Numbered from the stretch's first letter, positions 1 through 8,341 are shown. The stretch: DNA of 45,070 bases from Bacteroidia bacterium (GCA_030424545.1 JAUHWL010000021.1:1-45070), one strand, 5' to 3'. Notes: generated by a model from the sequence alone, not told the origin. Program-made: numbers and translations.

Positions 1-52
1 TGATTTAAAGCCAAATGCGGCACTATAATTTTTGCAGCTCAAAATTATTGCC

Positions 53-87
53 CACAAAAAAGACCGCGTTAAACGGCCTTTTTTGTG
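53..87. terminator. Bidirectional hairpin terminator
   Basis: Inverted repeat of 14 pairs with one A-C mismatch: CACAAAAAAGACCG at 53-66 and CGGCCTTTTTTGTG at 74-87, loop of 7. The A and T runs at the stem base make it a Rho-independent terminator in both directions. It probably ends a gene lying left of the window. The remaining bases from 1 to 239 contain no gene I can support. Confidence 0.75.
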
Positions 88-129
88 TTGTGTTTTTTAC
101 GGAAAAGAGGGTTGTGCATCAGCTACTTG

Positions 130-144
130 TGTTGTGCCCCGTTT
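130..144 (+). repeat. Left arm of inverted repeat flanking the R-M module
   Basis: TGTTGTGCCCCGTTT at 130-144 is repeated in inverted orientation at 3334-3348 with 14 of 15 bases matching. The two arms enclose exactly the restriction-modification gene and its regulator. Another GTTGTGC lies just outside at 111-117, in the same orientation as the left arm. Confidence 0.6.
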
Positions 145-239
145 TTTCTTTTTCTTGCGTCCGTGAAGGCAGCCATACTTATTGACAATTTTTGGATTAA
201 GCGTGGGCCTCGAGCGAATTGGCAATGTGTATGGTGGCG

Positions 240-2837
240 TTAAATTGAAACAAAGCGTTCGAAAACGTCATCCAATTCTTTTTTAACTGAGATAATTTCT
301 TTTTTCTTTTCCAGAAGTTTAAGATAGCGCTTCGCAATTGTTCTTTGCTGCTTCCTGTCAATTTCCCCATTATCATCAATCGGAATTTTGACTTTAAACA
401 GTCTCATGTTTGTAAGAGAGGCTCTAAAAGACCGATCAAAGGATTCTTCCTGTTTCTGCTGATTTAGGGCAAAGAGCAAAAATTCAGGTATAATATGTTT
501 ATTAATAATTTCAATAGCTCCACAATGGTCAGTAGTAGCAAATGGCTGCTTTTTCGGAATTAAGTTGAAATCGAAATTTCCATCAATAGACCAGATAACA
601 TAATTATTTTCAAAATTGTCCAGATTAGATTTCTCAATGTAACCAAACGGTTCAAAGGCATTAGCACTGTAGACAGGTACACCTTCAGTAAGAGTATCTT
701 TTTTTAAAACCCGCTCTCCTATTGAAATATTGAAATATTCTTCATTTCCTAAAGCTACCTCTGTGAACTTGTGAATTTCGAAGTTTTCACTTTTTGAGGC
801 ATTTTCATATTGGACTAAAAGGGATTTCAACCTTTTAGTTTTTTCATCAACCTCATGTTTAGCAGCAGCCTCTATATTCTCCTCGAGTCCCGCTTCAATT
901 TTTTCTTCCTTTGTCCACCATCTGTCAATTACCCAATGATGTTTTGAGTAAAACCTATCAATTTCCCAAACTTTACATCTTTTCGACTCCCTTTCTAATA
1001 AATCCTTGCTACTACCTTTTGTGCTATCATAAATGCGAAAAAGTTTTTCCATTTCAGGAAGGTCATTTTCTTCAATTTCTTCCCGTTTTACACTTGTCAA
1101 CTTCTCACCAATATTTGATATAAGATAAGTGAATACGGGATAATGTTGTCTTTCTTGGTTGTCTTGTTTCTTTGTGACAGCAAGAATATAGGTGTTCTCA
1201 AAATTTGCGAAGAAAGTTCTTTCTGGAAGGGAAATTATAGCATCTAAATAGCATTCTTTCAAAATGTAATCTCTCAATTTTTTTCCCTGTACACGTGCAA
1301 GTATCCCATCTGGTATTACAATGAATGCTTTGCCTCCAGGCCGAAGTGATTTAATTATCCATTCTATTGAGATTCCCTCCAAGCCAAGTGCATTTACAGG
1401 ATACTCATCCTTTGTATGGGGTGTTTGAGCAATTTCTTCTTTTATTATCCCAGAACCTGTAGTGACATAGGGTGGATTACTAAGAATGTAGTCGTATTTA
1501 TTATCCTCTTCACTAATGATGTGACCAAAAGTGCCTAAGTTATCTTTGAATAATTTGAAAGTCGAATTGAATGCTCTTGCAAATTCCGTGGTTGTTGTTG
1601 GGTTTTTAAATAATATCTCTGCAAGATAGATTAGCATATTCGACTTTGCGAGAATAATAGTTCTTTCATCATCACGCTCAAAACCTTTATCAAAACCATG
1701 TAGTGTAAAAGGTACATTAATCTTTCCTTTTGAAGTTGGACGATATGAATCCTTTATTTTTTCATTCATATTCAGGATTTCAGTAATAAACCCACCAACT
1801 CCACAGAACGGGTCGCAAATACGCTTATTTTGAAACTGGAAACCAGGTTCATCCAATCCTGCCATCCGAATAACAGATTGTATCAAGATTCTTGGTGTAA
1901 AATACTGACCAAGAGCTTCAACCTCCTGCTTTAAAAAACTCTCGTAAAGTTTAGTCTTAAACTCTTTATCGATTTTAGTTAGACTTCCAAACTCTTCTGA
2001 ATACTTGCTTAAATGTTCTAAGGACTTCTGAAATAGTATGGCTTGCGATAGATTAGCGTTACCACTTTCATTTACAAATATTGTCCCATTAATGATTGTA
2101 GTACCATCGTCTCCTTTCGGAAACAACTTATATATCTTATGACGTGTGTTTCTGGCGTAGAAGTCTAATGCATCAGCAGGGTTTCCTTGCGCCTTCTTAT
2201 AAATTTTATTGAACGATATATCTTCGTCAAGTACGTTCAGGTCGCTAAGAAATTTGAAGATGAATAGCTCTACAACATTGTAAAGGCATTTAATGGGCGA
2301 TTTTCCAGTAGCCACCCAAATGGTTTGCCAGAGTCTATTTGCTAAAGGTGAAGGATCAATAAGCTTAGCACTCTTAATCTGAGAATTGCTTTTATCAATA
2401 GAAGAGTCAACTTCTTCAATCAAAAATTCAATAGTATTAATATTCTTTACAATGAGTGGATTGAAGACCGTTTGCAATTCTTGCCCCTTTTGATCTTTGA
2501 TAGGTTCTCCATTTAGGGCATTAATCCAAAACGACTTGGTTCCGTCTGTTACTATTAAAATTTTACAAAGTGCTTTTGCTACATCAATTTCCTGCTTGAT
2601 AGCAGATTTTATTTGTTTTTGACTTGAGAGTGCTTTTGGCTGTTTATACTCGATGAGTGCTTTGATCTTGCCTTGGTATGTAACAAGTCCATCGGGCTTT
2701 TTAGATTTTAAAGCACCAAAATTTTTCTTTGGAATTATTCCATGATCAACTAATTGTGATAAAGTTGAGCTTCCTAACTTGTAGTATGTAAACCTTCCAA
2801 TTTTTTGAGGAATTGTTTGTAATAGTTCTTCACTCAT
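240..2837 (-). CDS. Type IIG-like restriction-modification protein (nuclease + N6-adenine methylase + specificity domain)
   Basis: A single chain of 865 aa that appears to combine cutting, methylating and target recognition. Residues 1-110 carry a PD-(D/E)XK-type signature: KPDG with D49, then E63-Y-K65, as in HsdR_N-like nuclease domains. The middle is an HsdM-like N6-adenine methylase with the SAM motif DPFCGVGG (about residue 340) and the catalytic SNPPY (about 450). From about 680 there is one HsdS-like target recognition domain ending in a coiled-coil helix rich in Lys/Glu. A single recognition domain suggests the protein dimerises or reads an asymmetric site. The chosen start is ATG at 2837; a TTG two codons upstream would overlap the regulator. 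It follows the XRE gene by 2 bp. No separate HsdR or HsdS gene is present. Domain fusion is seen; active cleavage is inferred. Confidence 0.85.
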   Translation of the reverse strand: MSEELLQTIPQKIGRFTYYKLGSSTLSQLVDHGIIPKKNFGALKSKKPDGLVTYQGKIKALIEYKQPKALSSQKQIKSAIKQEIDVAKALCKILIVTDGTKSFWINALNGEPIKDQKGQELQTVFNPLIVKNINTIEFLIEEVDSSIDKSNSQIKSAKLIDPSPLANRLWQTIWVATGKSPIKCLYNVVELFIFKFLSDLNVLDEDISFNKIYKKAQGNPADALDFYARNTRHKIYKLFPKGDDGTTIINGTIFVNESGNANLSQAILFQKSLEHLSKYSEEFGSLTKIDKEFKTKLYESFLKQEVEALGQYFTPRILIQSVIRMAGLDEPGFQFQNKRICDPFCGVGGFITEILNMNEKIKDSYRPTSKGKINVPFTLHGFDKGFERDDERTIILAKSNMLIYLAEILFKNPTTTTEFARAFNSTFKLFKDNLGTFGHIISEEDNKYDYILSNPPYVTTGSGIIKEEIAQTPHTKDEYPVNALGLEGISIEWIIKSLRPGGKAFIVIPDGILARVQGKKLRDYILKECYLDAIISLPERTFFANFENTYILAVTKKQDNQERQHYPVFTYLISNIGEKLTSVKREEIEENDLPEMEKLFRIYDSTKGSSKDLLERESKRCKVWEIDRFYSKHHWVIDRWWTKEEKIEAGLEENIEAAAKHEVDEKTKRLKSLLVQYENASKSENFEIHKFTEVALGNEEYFNISIGERVLKKDTLTEGVPVYSANAFEPFGYIEKSNLDNFENNYVIWSIDGNFDFNLIPKKQPFATTDHCGAIEIINKHIIPEFLLFALNQQKQEESFDRSFRASLTNMRLFKVKIPIDDNGEIDRKQQRTIAKRYLKLLEKKKEIISVKKELDDVFERFVSI

Positions 2838-2839
2838 AA

Positions 2840-3163
2840 TCAAAGGTCAAGATTTGATTGTTTCACATTTGAGGTGATTCTGTATTTATATTTTTTCTCC
2901 GCCACGATCAATGCACTTTCAGGACATTTATACTCATACAAATCATTAGCAAATTTTTCGCTGAAATACTGTTCTTTCAATTCTTTTAGATCAATATTGA
3001 ATTCTTTGGCAATTTTTGGAAGCAATTTTTCTTTTGGCATTTTTTGTCCATTTTCAATTTTGCTGATTGTAGCAGAGTCTACTGCTATCCTTGCAGCAAA
3101 TTGGGTTTGAGTTAGATTAAGACTTTGTCTTACCCCTTTGATATAGCCTCCAAAACTTTCCAT
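2840..3163 (-). CDS. XRE-family HTH regulator, probable R-M controller protein
   Basis: A 107-aa protein with an N-terminal Cro/C1-type helix-turn-helix (about residues 5-60; core LTQTQFAARIAVDSATISKIENG). It sits directly upstream of the restriction-modification gene, 2 bp apart, the classical position of a C (controller) protein that delays nuclease expression. The C-terminal 45 residues are lysine- and tyrosine-rich and match no domain I know. The start is the ATG at 3163; a TTG at 3202 would add 13 residues but lies inside the proposed operator, so it is less likely. An inverted repeat just upstream (3172-3202) fits autoregulation. A general XRE regulator not specific to restriction is the alternative. 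Confidence 0.8.
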   Translation of the reverse strand: MESFGGYIKGVRQSLNLTQTQFAARIAVDSATISKIENGQKMPKEKLLPKIAKEFNIDLKELKEQYFSEKFANDLYEYKCPESALIVAEKKYKYRITSNVKQSNLDL

Positions 3164-3171
3164 TTTATAAC

Positions 3172-3202
3172 TTGACAAATAAATCTTGGCAATTTTTGTC
3201 AA
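3172..3202 (-). promoter_or_regulatory. Candidate controller operator (TTGACAAA-N15-TTTGTCAA)
   Basis: A perfect 8-bp inverted repeat, TTGACAAA at 3172-3179 and TTTGTCAA at 3195-3202, begins 9 bp upstream of the XRE start codon. A smaller palindrome TTGGCAA lies at the dyad centre (3186-3192). Position and symmetry suggest the binding site of the XRE dimer. The repeat is seen; binding is inferred. Confidence 0.5.
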
Positions 3203-3264
3203 ATAAACGAGTGTTCTTTGAGACTACAAAACTTTTTTTCGAGCGTTGGGAAAAAACAGGCTCT

Positions 3265-3306
3265 TTTGCTTGCGAAGCGTCAGCCTTTAGCATTGGGGCA
3301 AGCAAA
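3265..3306. repeat. Inverted repeat TTTGCTTGC ... GCAAGCAAA
   Basis: Perfect 9-bp inverted repeat, 3265-3273 against 3298-3306, in the 385-bp stretch without a gene between the XRE gene and lnt (3164-3548). The same stretch also holds the operator, the right flanking repeat, a 49-bp palindrome and a weaker hairpin TGTAAT/ATTACA at 3513-3529. No coding signal was found in it. Confidence 0.5.
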
Positions 3307-3333
3307 TGTGCTTGTTTGCGCGTTGGCTTTTTT

Positions 3334-3348
3334 AAATGGGGCACAACA
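3334..3348 (-). repeat. Right arm of inverted repeat flanking the R-M module
   Basis: AAATGGGGCACAACA is the inverted partner of 130-144 (14 of 15 matches). It overlaps the start of the 49-bp palindrome at 3341-3389, so the module boundary coincides with a foldable site. Confidence 0.6.
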
Positions 3349-3389
3349 ATTTAATAAACGCCATTATGGTGTTTATTTCTTCTTTGTGC
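3341..3389. repeat. 49-bp two-box palindrome, attC-like fold
   Basis: Outer stem GCACAA (3341-3346) / TTGTGC (3384-3389), a symmetrical 6x6 unpaired spacer, then an inner stem AATAAAC (3353-3359) / GTTTATT (3371-3377) continuing through a G-T pair into CCA/TGG around a 3-nt loop. The box-spacer-box-tip order resembles an integron attC site, but the inner stem lacks the clear extrahelical base expected, and no integrase is in view. It could also be an ordinary hairpin or a small repeat element. Confidence 0.4.
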
Positions 3390-3548
3390 TAACCTAAACA
3401 ATCGCTTTAAGGAAAAGCACAGGAAGTTTATTATTTAGTAAAGCAAGTATAAACATTTAGGGGGTAGCTAACGGGCTAATAAATTTCGAAATGTTGGTTG
3501 TTGCCACCTTTTTGTAATCAAAAATTACATAAAAAGAATAGGTACCAG

Positions 3549-5153
3549 CTAGGCATTTTTTTTCTTTAAATACCCCTGCACCAGCGCAATTAAGAGTAAA
3601 AATACAGAAACAAAAACGGCAATTCGGCCAATTAAATCTCCGTTTTTTGTGTAAAAAGTAAGCTCCTCGTTTGCTTTAATTTCCATTTTAATGGCAGCAT
3701 CTGTGGCCCACGGTTGCGGTTTAAAAACATCGCCCCGCTGATTTATAAAACAAGAAATTCCGGTATTTGCCGAGCGGGCTACAGACCTGCGATTTTCTAT
3801 GGCTCTTAAGCGTGCATAGTTCATGTGTTGTCTGTGGCCATCGCTATTGCCCCACCAACCATCGTTGGTAATGTGCAGTAAAATATTGGCTCCGTTGCGC
3901 ACATATTCGGTGCAGTAATCGCCAAACTCATTCTCCCAACAAATTATAGTTGCCGCCTTTGCTTTTCCGTTGCTCGATGTAAACACTGTGCGTTCCGTTT
4001 GTGTGCCATGCGATCCCGTCATCCCGCCAAGGTCTACAATAATTTTGCCCAACAAGGGTTGCAAAACAGATCTAAACGGCATGGTTTCGGCCGCCACAAC
4101 CAATTTGCTTTTGTGGTACGGATTAGAAAGTCCGTTGCGGTTTATTTGGTAAGATGTGTTGTAGATTTCGTACCACATATTGCCATTTCTAAAGGGTAAA
4201 GAAATGGGGGTTTTGTTGGCCTCGTTAAATACAGAAAAGGTAGTAGCACCAAAAAATATGTTTAAATCAGGGTAAGTGTCAATAAGGTTTTTAAACTGAT
4301 TTATGCTCGGGTTGTGTTCTGCTCTGGCTTCTTCAAACCCGTAACCAAGCAGCGTTTCGGGGCCAACCAATAAATCTACATGTTCATCTAACAATGGGCT
4401 GGCCAAGTTTAAAAACTTGTTGGTTTGTTCGCTTTCAGAAAGGCTGTACTTTTCGTGAAAAGATTCTATGTTGGGTTGTACAACCACCACGTTTACATCT
4501 TCTCCTTTATCGGTATAATTTAAGTAGGTGTGGGTAGATAAGCCAACGGGAATGATAAAAGCGGCCACGGCAAAAAGCACATTGGCCAAAGCTAATTTTT
4601 TGTTTTTCTCGGCACTTATTAGCGCCTGAAAAAGTAATAGGTTTACAATCCACACCCATAAGCTGCCGCCCATGTGGCCCACGTATTCGTACCACTGTAT
4701 CCATTCTATATGTGTGGCAAATGCGTTGCCCAAATCTAGCCAAGGAAAACTCATGTCCCAATCTTGATGAAACACTTCTAGAGAAATCCACAAAAAAGGT
4801 AAACCTAACAACGCGCGTTTGTAGCCCAACCGTTTTGCAATAATGTGGTAAAGCGTAAATACAAACGCCATGAGCGCGCCATTTATAAACGTAGTTGCAA
4901 TAGGCCCAATAGGATGCGCGTTTTTTACCCACAGCGTTGTGGTTAAATTAAAAAAGGCAAAAGTTAAATAGCTGTAAAAAAACACGGCAGAAGTTTTGTG
5001 CTTTGCCTGGCCGGCACTAATGTGTCTTTCTAAATTTAATAGGGGCAAAAAGGCTACAAAAAGCAGATATACAAAGCCTTGGGTTGGCCAAGAAAAATGT
5101 AAAAGCATACCCGAAAGTAGCGCAGCGCTAAAAAGTAAAAACTGTCTTTTCAT
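3549..5153 (-). CDS. lnt: Apolipoprotein N-acyltransferase
   Basis: Inner-membrane enzyme that adds the third acyl chain to the N-terminal cysteine of lipoproteins. The 534 aa have the family layout: hydrophobic membrane segments over the first 215 residues, a periplasmic nitrilase domain, and one C-terminal membrane helix. The catalytic triad is visible: E266 in GPET, K348 in YHKSKL and C405 in IICWE. The sequence NDGWWG and RAIENRR further support the family. It starts at the ATG at 5153 and is divergent from pssA across an 82-bp intergenic region. No clear terminator follows its stop. Confidence 0.95.
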   Translation of the reverse strand: MKRQFLLFSAALLSGMLLHFSWPTQGFVYLLFVAFLPLLNLERHISAGQAKHKTSAVFFYSYLTFAFFNLTTTLWVKNAHPIGPIATTFINGALMAFVFTLYHIIAKRLGYKRALLGLPFLWISLEVFHQDWDMSFPWLDLGNAFATHIEWIQWYEYVGHMGGSLWVWIVNLLLFQALISAEKNKKLALANVLFAVAAFIIPVGLSTHTYLNYTDKGEDVNVVVVQPNIESFHEKYSLSESEQTNKFLNLASPLLDEHVDLLVGPETLLGYGFEEARAEHNPSINQFKNLIDTYPDLNIFFGATTFSVFNEANKTPISLPFRNGNMWYEIYNTSYQINRNGLSNPYHKSKLVVAAETMPFRSVLQPLLGKIIVDLGGMTGSHGTQTERTVFTSSNGKAKAATIICWENEFGDYCTEYVRNGANILLHITNDGWWGNSDGHRQHMNYARLRAIENRRSVARSANTGISCFINQRGDVFKPQPWATDAAIKMEIKANEELTFYTKNGDLIGRIAVFVSVFLLLIALVQGYLKKKNA

Positions 5154-5235
5154 TTGCTGCGAATATACAATTGGCGCACATGCATTTCATAGCAAACTCC
5201 GGTTAATAGGTTATTTTTGAACCTTAATTAAACAA

Positions 5236-5958
5236 ATGAAAAAAGCAATTCCTCATATTTTAACACTTGGCAATTTGGTTTGCGGTGTTTTGGCAATTAG
5301 AGCCGTTGTGTTAGACCAAGCCATGTTGGCCATAACCTTTGTTTTTATTGCTGCCGTTTTAGATTTTTTTGATGGCTTTGTAGCACGTGCACTAGGCGTA
5401 AGTGGTGAGCTGGGTAAGCAGCTAGATAGCCTTGCCGATAATGTAACGTTTGGCGTTGTTCCTGCGTTTATGATGCTTTCTATTGCTGGGTTTGTTCTGC
5501 AAGAGCCAAACACCGCAACAGATTGGTTTGTGTTTATAAGCTGCTTGTTAATTGCGGCTTTTGCTACACTAAGGCTTGCAATTTTTAACATTAGCACCAA
5601 CCAAAGCACCGGTTTTATTGGTATGCCAACTCCGGGTAACACATTGCTAATAGCCTCATTGTTTTACATGTATTTTTTGGGCGATGGCGGATTAATAAAC
5701 CAAGTTCTATCAGAGCCAATATGGGTTGCGGTTGTGGCTTTAATTTCGGCCATTTGGCAAATAATGCCCATACCGTTGTTGGCATTAAAATTTAAAACTT
5801 GGGGATTTAAAGCAAACCTTTGGCGTTATATATTTTTGTTGTTTGCCCTTGTAGTTCTGCTGCTATGGCAAATAGAAGGAGTTCCTGTTGTTATACTTTT
5901 CTATTTCTTATTTTCTGTGGCGGCAAATTTGTCGGCTAAAAAACCACAGCATGGGTAA
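5236..5958 (+). CDS. pssA: CDP-diacylglycerol-serine O-phosphatidyltransferase
   Basis: Makes phosphatidylserine from CDP-diacylglycerol and serine, the first step to phosphatidylethanolamine. The 240-aa polytopic protein carries the CDP-alcohol phosphatidyltransferase signature in order: DFFDGFVAR, then G and two Asp in GKQLDSLAD (about residues 43-68). The opening HILTLGNLVCG is typical of PssA rather than of phosphatidylglycerophosphate synthase. A -7-like TATTTTTG lies at 5212-5219. acpH follows after 21 bp, so the two are probably co-transcribed. Confidence 0.92.
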   Translation: MKKAIPHILTLGNLVCGVLAIRAVVLDQAMLAITFVFIAAVLDFFDGFVARALGVSGELGKQLDSLADNVTFGVVPAFMMLSIAGFVLQEPNTATDWFVFISCLLIAAFATLRLAIFNISTNQSTGFIGMPTPGNTLLIASLFYMYFLGDGGLINQVLSEPIWVAVVALISAIWQIMPIPLLALKFKTWGFKANLWRYIFLLFALVVLLLWQIEGVPVVILFYFLFSVAANLSAKKPQHG

Positions 5959-5979
5959 ATTTCTTAAAATCATGTTCAA

Positions 5980-6579
5980 TTGAATTTTTTAGCACATCTG
6001 TATTTAAGCGGTAATGATGAAGATATCATGATCGGAAACTTTATTGCAGATGGTATAAAAGGCAATCGATATGAAAACTATCCTAAACAAATAAAAAAAG
6101 GAATTTTACTACACAGGTTTATTGACGATTATACCGATACCCATCCTGTTTGTTTAGAAACAAAAATTTTACTTCGACCCAAGTATCACAAACTAGCGCC
6201 TATTTTGGTAGATATGATTTATGATCATTTTTTGGCCAAACATTGGCAGAATTTCCGTCCTATTCCACTGAGAGACTTTGTTGATAAAACATACAATACC
6301 TTGCAAAATCGCTTCGAAGATCTTACTCCTCCCATCCAAAGAATGTTGCCATTCATGATTCAATATGATTGGTTGTATAACTATCAATTTAAAGAAGGGA
6401 TGGAACGTGTGTTTTTAGGTATGAGCCGCAGAGTACGTCAAGGAGATGTGATAAAGCATGGCTGGGAAGATTTAGCTGCCAATTACGATGTGATAGAAAA
6501 TCAGTTCTTCACCTTTTTTGCAGAGTTAGAAAATGCGGCTTCTAACAAGCTTGTAGAATTAGATGAATTGTACGGATAA
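5980..6579 (+). CDS. acpH: ACP phosphodiesterase (DUF479 family)
   Basis: A 199-aa protein of the AcpH family, which removes the 4'-phosphopantetheine arm from acyl carrier protein. The conserved opening NFLAHLYLSG is followed by IGNFIADGIKG, an HRFIDDYTDTHP metal-binding segment and a DMIYDHFLAKHW motif, at the usual family length. The start is a TTG at 5980: the upstream ATG at 5972 runs into a stop in another frame, and the conserved N-terminus begins at this TTG. It lies 21 bp after pssA. The AcpH family is clear; the in vivo substrate is inferred. Confidence 0.85.
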   Translation: MNFLAHLYLSGNDEDIMIGNFIADGIKGNRYENYPKQIKKGILLHRFIDDYTDTHPVCLETKILLRPKYHKLAPILVDMIYDHFLAKHWQNFRPIPLRDFVDKTYNTLQNRFEDLTPPIQRMLPFMIQYDWLYNYQFKEGMERVFLGMSRRVRQGDVIKHGWEDLAANYDVIENQFFTFFAELENAASNKLVELDELYG

Positions 6580-6589
6580 AATTTCAGCA

Positions 6590-6621
6590 TTAAACCTATA
6601 ATGCCTGTAAGATAGGTTTAA
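6590..6621 (+). terminator. Hairpin after acpH, possible terminator
   Basis: Perfect 10-bp inverted repeat TTAAACCTAT / ATAGGTTTAA with a 12-nt loop, 10 bp after the acpH stop. It lacks a following T run, so termination is uncertain. Confidence 0.35.
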
Positions 6622-6674
6622 ATACTCATTGAATTTCAAATCTTTATATTTACTTAACTCAAAAACAAGTAGAT

Positions 6675-7946
6675 ATGAAAAACGTTACAGTTAAGCTTAT
6701 TTTATTTCTTTTAGTCATGCCCATTTTACTATTTGCTCAAATAGTAGATTTAGAAGTTAAAGTAGAAAAACCCAAAACAGAAGATATGAATTATCCTCTT
6801 TTTCAAAAAGGGACCTCGATTGTAGATTTACTTCCAAACGTGTATTACAAATCTATTGAAACCGAAAGGCCGGAAATGTTTCCTGGCGCAGGAACCTCTA
6901 CCTATACTACAAATACGTTTAATCTGAATTATAGGGCCAATTATTACCCGTGGGATTTAACTGAAAAACTTGGTGGTGGAAATTTAGGGCTTGTTGCCGG
7001 AGTGCACATCAATAATTCAACCGCAAAAGAAGAAGGATTTGACGATGACAAAACAAATTTATTTTTGTTTGAGTTGGGTGCTCAATACGGTAGATATTTT
7101 GGCGATTTACCCGTTAGAGCCGAATTTACTTTGGGGTTTGGAAGTTACAATGTGTCTAATAATGATGCCTCTGCTTTTGCCTACAACGTAAATGTTTCTA
7201 CATTTTTAGAGCTTGGCGAAAGCCAAAGCTACGTAATGCCATTTCTAGGTTATGCTGGATTCAGTAATAAATTTAAAAACTCCGATTTTAAAAACGCAAC
7301 AGGAGGTTTAGTCGCAGGAGTAACATTGGTAAGACCAATGGGCTGTGGAGATTACTCATGTGGTTTTGAAGACAACGGGACTGAAAAGCCATACGCTCGT
7401 GGTACCAACACACTTCAGTTTTTGCAAGAAGGTGCTTTAGGAATTGGGACAAATAAAAAAACAGGAGGTGGCTTTGAAGCAAAGGATGGGTTATTTGGCT
7501 TGTCAATAAGGTTGGCCGATTACCACTATGTGGCAAACAATGTTGCTGTAGGTCTTGGTTTTGAAACGGAAATATTAAATAAAAGCGACAATGCTTCTGA
7601 TTATAAATCCAATTCTACGGACTTATATGTTACCCCCAGAATTCGCGGAAACTTACCTGTAGATGGTGCGTTAAATCACCTGTTTGTTGATGGTTCGGTA
7701 CTTTTTGGCGCTATGACAGATAAAACTGAATTTACCGATTTGTTTGGAGAAAAGCAGGAGTCAACTACAAAATCAAGCACATTTGGGTGGAGTGCAGGTC
7801 TTGGGTATAATTATCCTTTTAGCGATCATTTTTCACTTACGTTTCAAGGTGAGTATGTAAGCAAGACCCATACCGATAAAGATACCGATGCCGAAACGAT
7901 AGATTCTGGAACGCAATTCTTTTTGGGGCTTGGATATACGTTTTAA
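6675..7946 (+). CDS. Secreted outer-membrane beta-barrel protein, unknown function
   Basis: A 423-aa protein with a signal peptide (positively charged start, LILFLLVMPILLFAQ, cleavage after about residue 22). The mature part has many alternating hydrophobic/polar strands and glycine-rich turns, and ends in an aromatic residue (FFLGLGYTF), the typical C-terminal strand of an outer-membrane barrel. A pair of cysteines in GCGDYSCGF (about residue 220) could form a disulfide. I do not recognise a named family. It has its own terminator downstream and is separated from acpH by a hairpin, so it is probably a single-gene unit. Confidence 0.7.
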   Translation: MKNVTVKLILFLLVMPILLFAQIVDLEVKVEKPKTEDMNYPLFQKGTSIVDLLPNVYYKSIETERPEMFPGAGTSTYTTNTFNLNYRANYYPWDLTEKLGGGNLGLVAGVHINNSTAKEEGFDDDKTNLFLFELGAQYGRYFGDLPVRAEFTLGFGSYNVSNNDASAFAYNVNVSTFLELGESQSYVMPFLGYAGFSNKFKNSDFKNATGGLVAGVTLVRPMGCGDYSCGFEDNGTEKPYARGTNTLQFLQEGALGIGTNKKTGGGFEAKDGLFGLSIRLADYHYVANNVAVGLGFETEILNKSDNASDYKSNSTDLYVTPRIRGNLPVDGALNHLFVDGSVLFGAMTDKTEFTDLFGEKQESTTKSSTFGWSAGLGYNYPFSDHFSLTFQGEYVSKTHTDKDTDAETIDSGTQFFLGLGYTF

Positions 7947-7971
7947 AAGAAATAGTGCTTTAAACGGAGAA

Positions 7972-7994
7972 GGGGAGTAAAGCTCCCTTTTTTT
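7972..7994 (+). terminator. Rho-independent terminator of the barrel protein gene
   Basis: GGGAG / CTCCC stem (7973-7977 and 7983-7987), 5-nt loop, followed by a run of seven T. It lies 26 bp after the stop codon. Confidence 0.8.
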
Positions 7995-8022
7995 ATGAAG
8001 AATTTATAAGGGTATAAAAAGA

Positions 8023-8064
8023 AAAACGGGAAAAACTGATTTTTAAATCAATTTTTCCCGTTTT
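8023..8064. terminator. Bidirectional terminator downstream of tRNA-Leu
   Basis: A 13-bp perfect stem, AAAACGGGAAAAA at 8023-8035 and TTTTTCCCGTTTT at 8052-8064, with an inner GATTT/AAATC. It begins 2 bp after the tRNA-Leu 3' end on the minus strand and ends the leftward transcript; it also backs up the rightward terminator at 7972. Confidence 0.8.
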
Positions 8065-8065
8065 G

Positions 8066-8151
8066 TGCCCGGGGCGGGAATCGAACCCGCACGAACATTA
8101 CTGTTCACGGGATTTTAAGTCCCGCGTGTCTACCAATTCCACCACCCGGGC
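8066..8151 (-). tRNA. tRNA-Leu (anticodon UAA)
   Basis: An 86-nt type II tRNA. Acceptor stem GCCCGGG (8145-8151) pairs with CCCGGGC (8067-8073), the anticodon loop is CTTAAAA giving UAA, the D arm contains GGTAGAC, there is a long variable arm as in leucine tRNAs, and the T arm has GGTTCGATTCC. CCA is not encoded. A short hairpin (8185-8208) separates it from tRNA-Gly upstream. Confidence 0.95.
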
Positions 8152-8184
8152 GGGTGGCTATGTTTGAACAAAATCAAACAAAAT

Positions 8185-8208
8185 TCCCTCTCTTTTTTGG
8201 GAGAGGGA
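8185..8208 (-). other. Hairpin between the two tRNAs
   Basis: TCCCTCTC (8185-8192) pairs with GAGAGGGA (8201-8208), loop of 8. It may be part of the tRNA precursor or a processing signal; no T run follows on the minus strand beyond the A-rich loop. Confidence 0.4.
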
Positions 8209-8212
8209 TTTG

Positions 8213-8285
<73 letters not shown>

Positions 8286-8341
8286 GTTTGGGACGGCAAA
8301 TGTAGCATAATATTTAAATTGTAAAAGCGATTATCGAAAAA

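Noticed and set aside
240-2837. Classical type I restriction system (HsdM alone)
   Set aside because: No HsdR or HsdS genes follow, while nuclease-like and specificity-like parts are in the same chain, so a single-chain type IIG-like protein fits better.
3172-3354. 60-codon open frame on the plus strand in the gap before lnt
   Set aside because: It runs across the operator, the inverted repeats and the palindrome, has an unremarkable composition, and shows no start signal or family likeness.
3513-3529. Terminator of lnt (TGTAAT/ATTACA hairpin)
   Set aside because: On the minus strand it is followed by A rather than T residues, and the stem is only 6 bp; not a convincing terminator.
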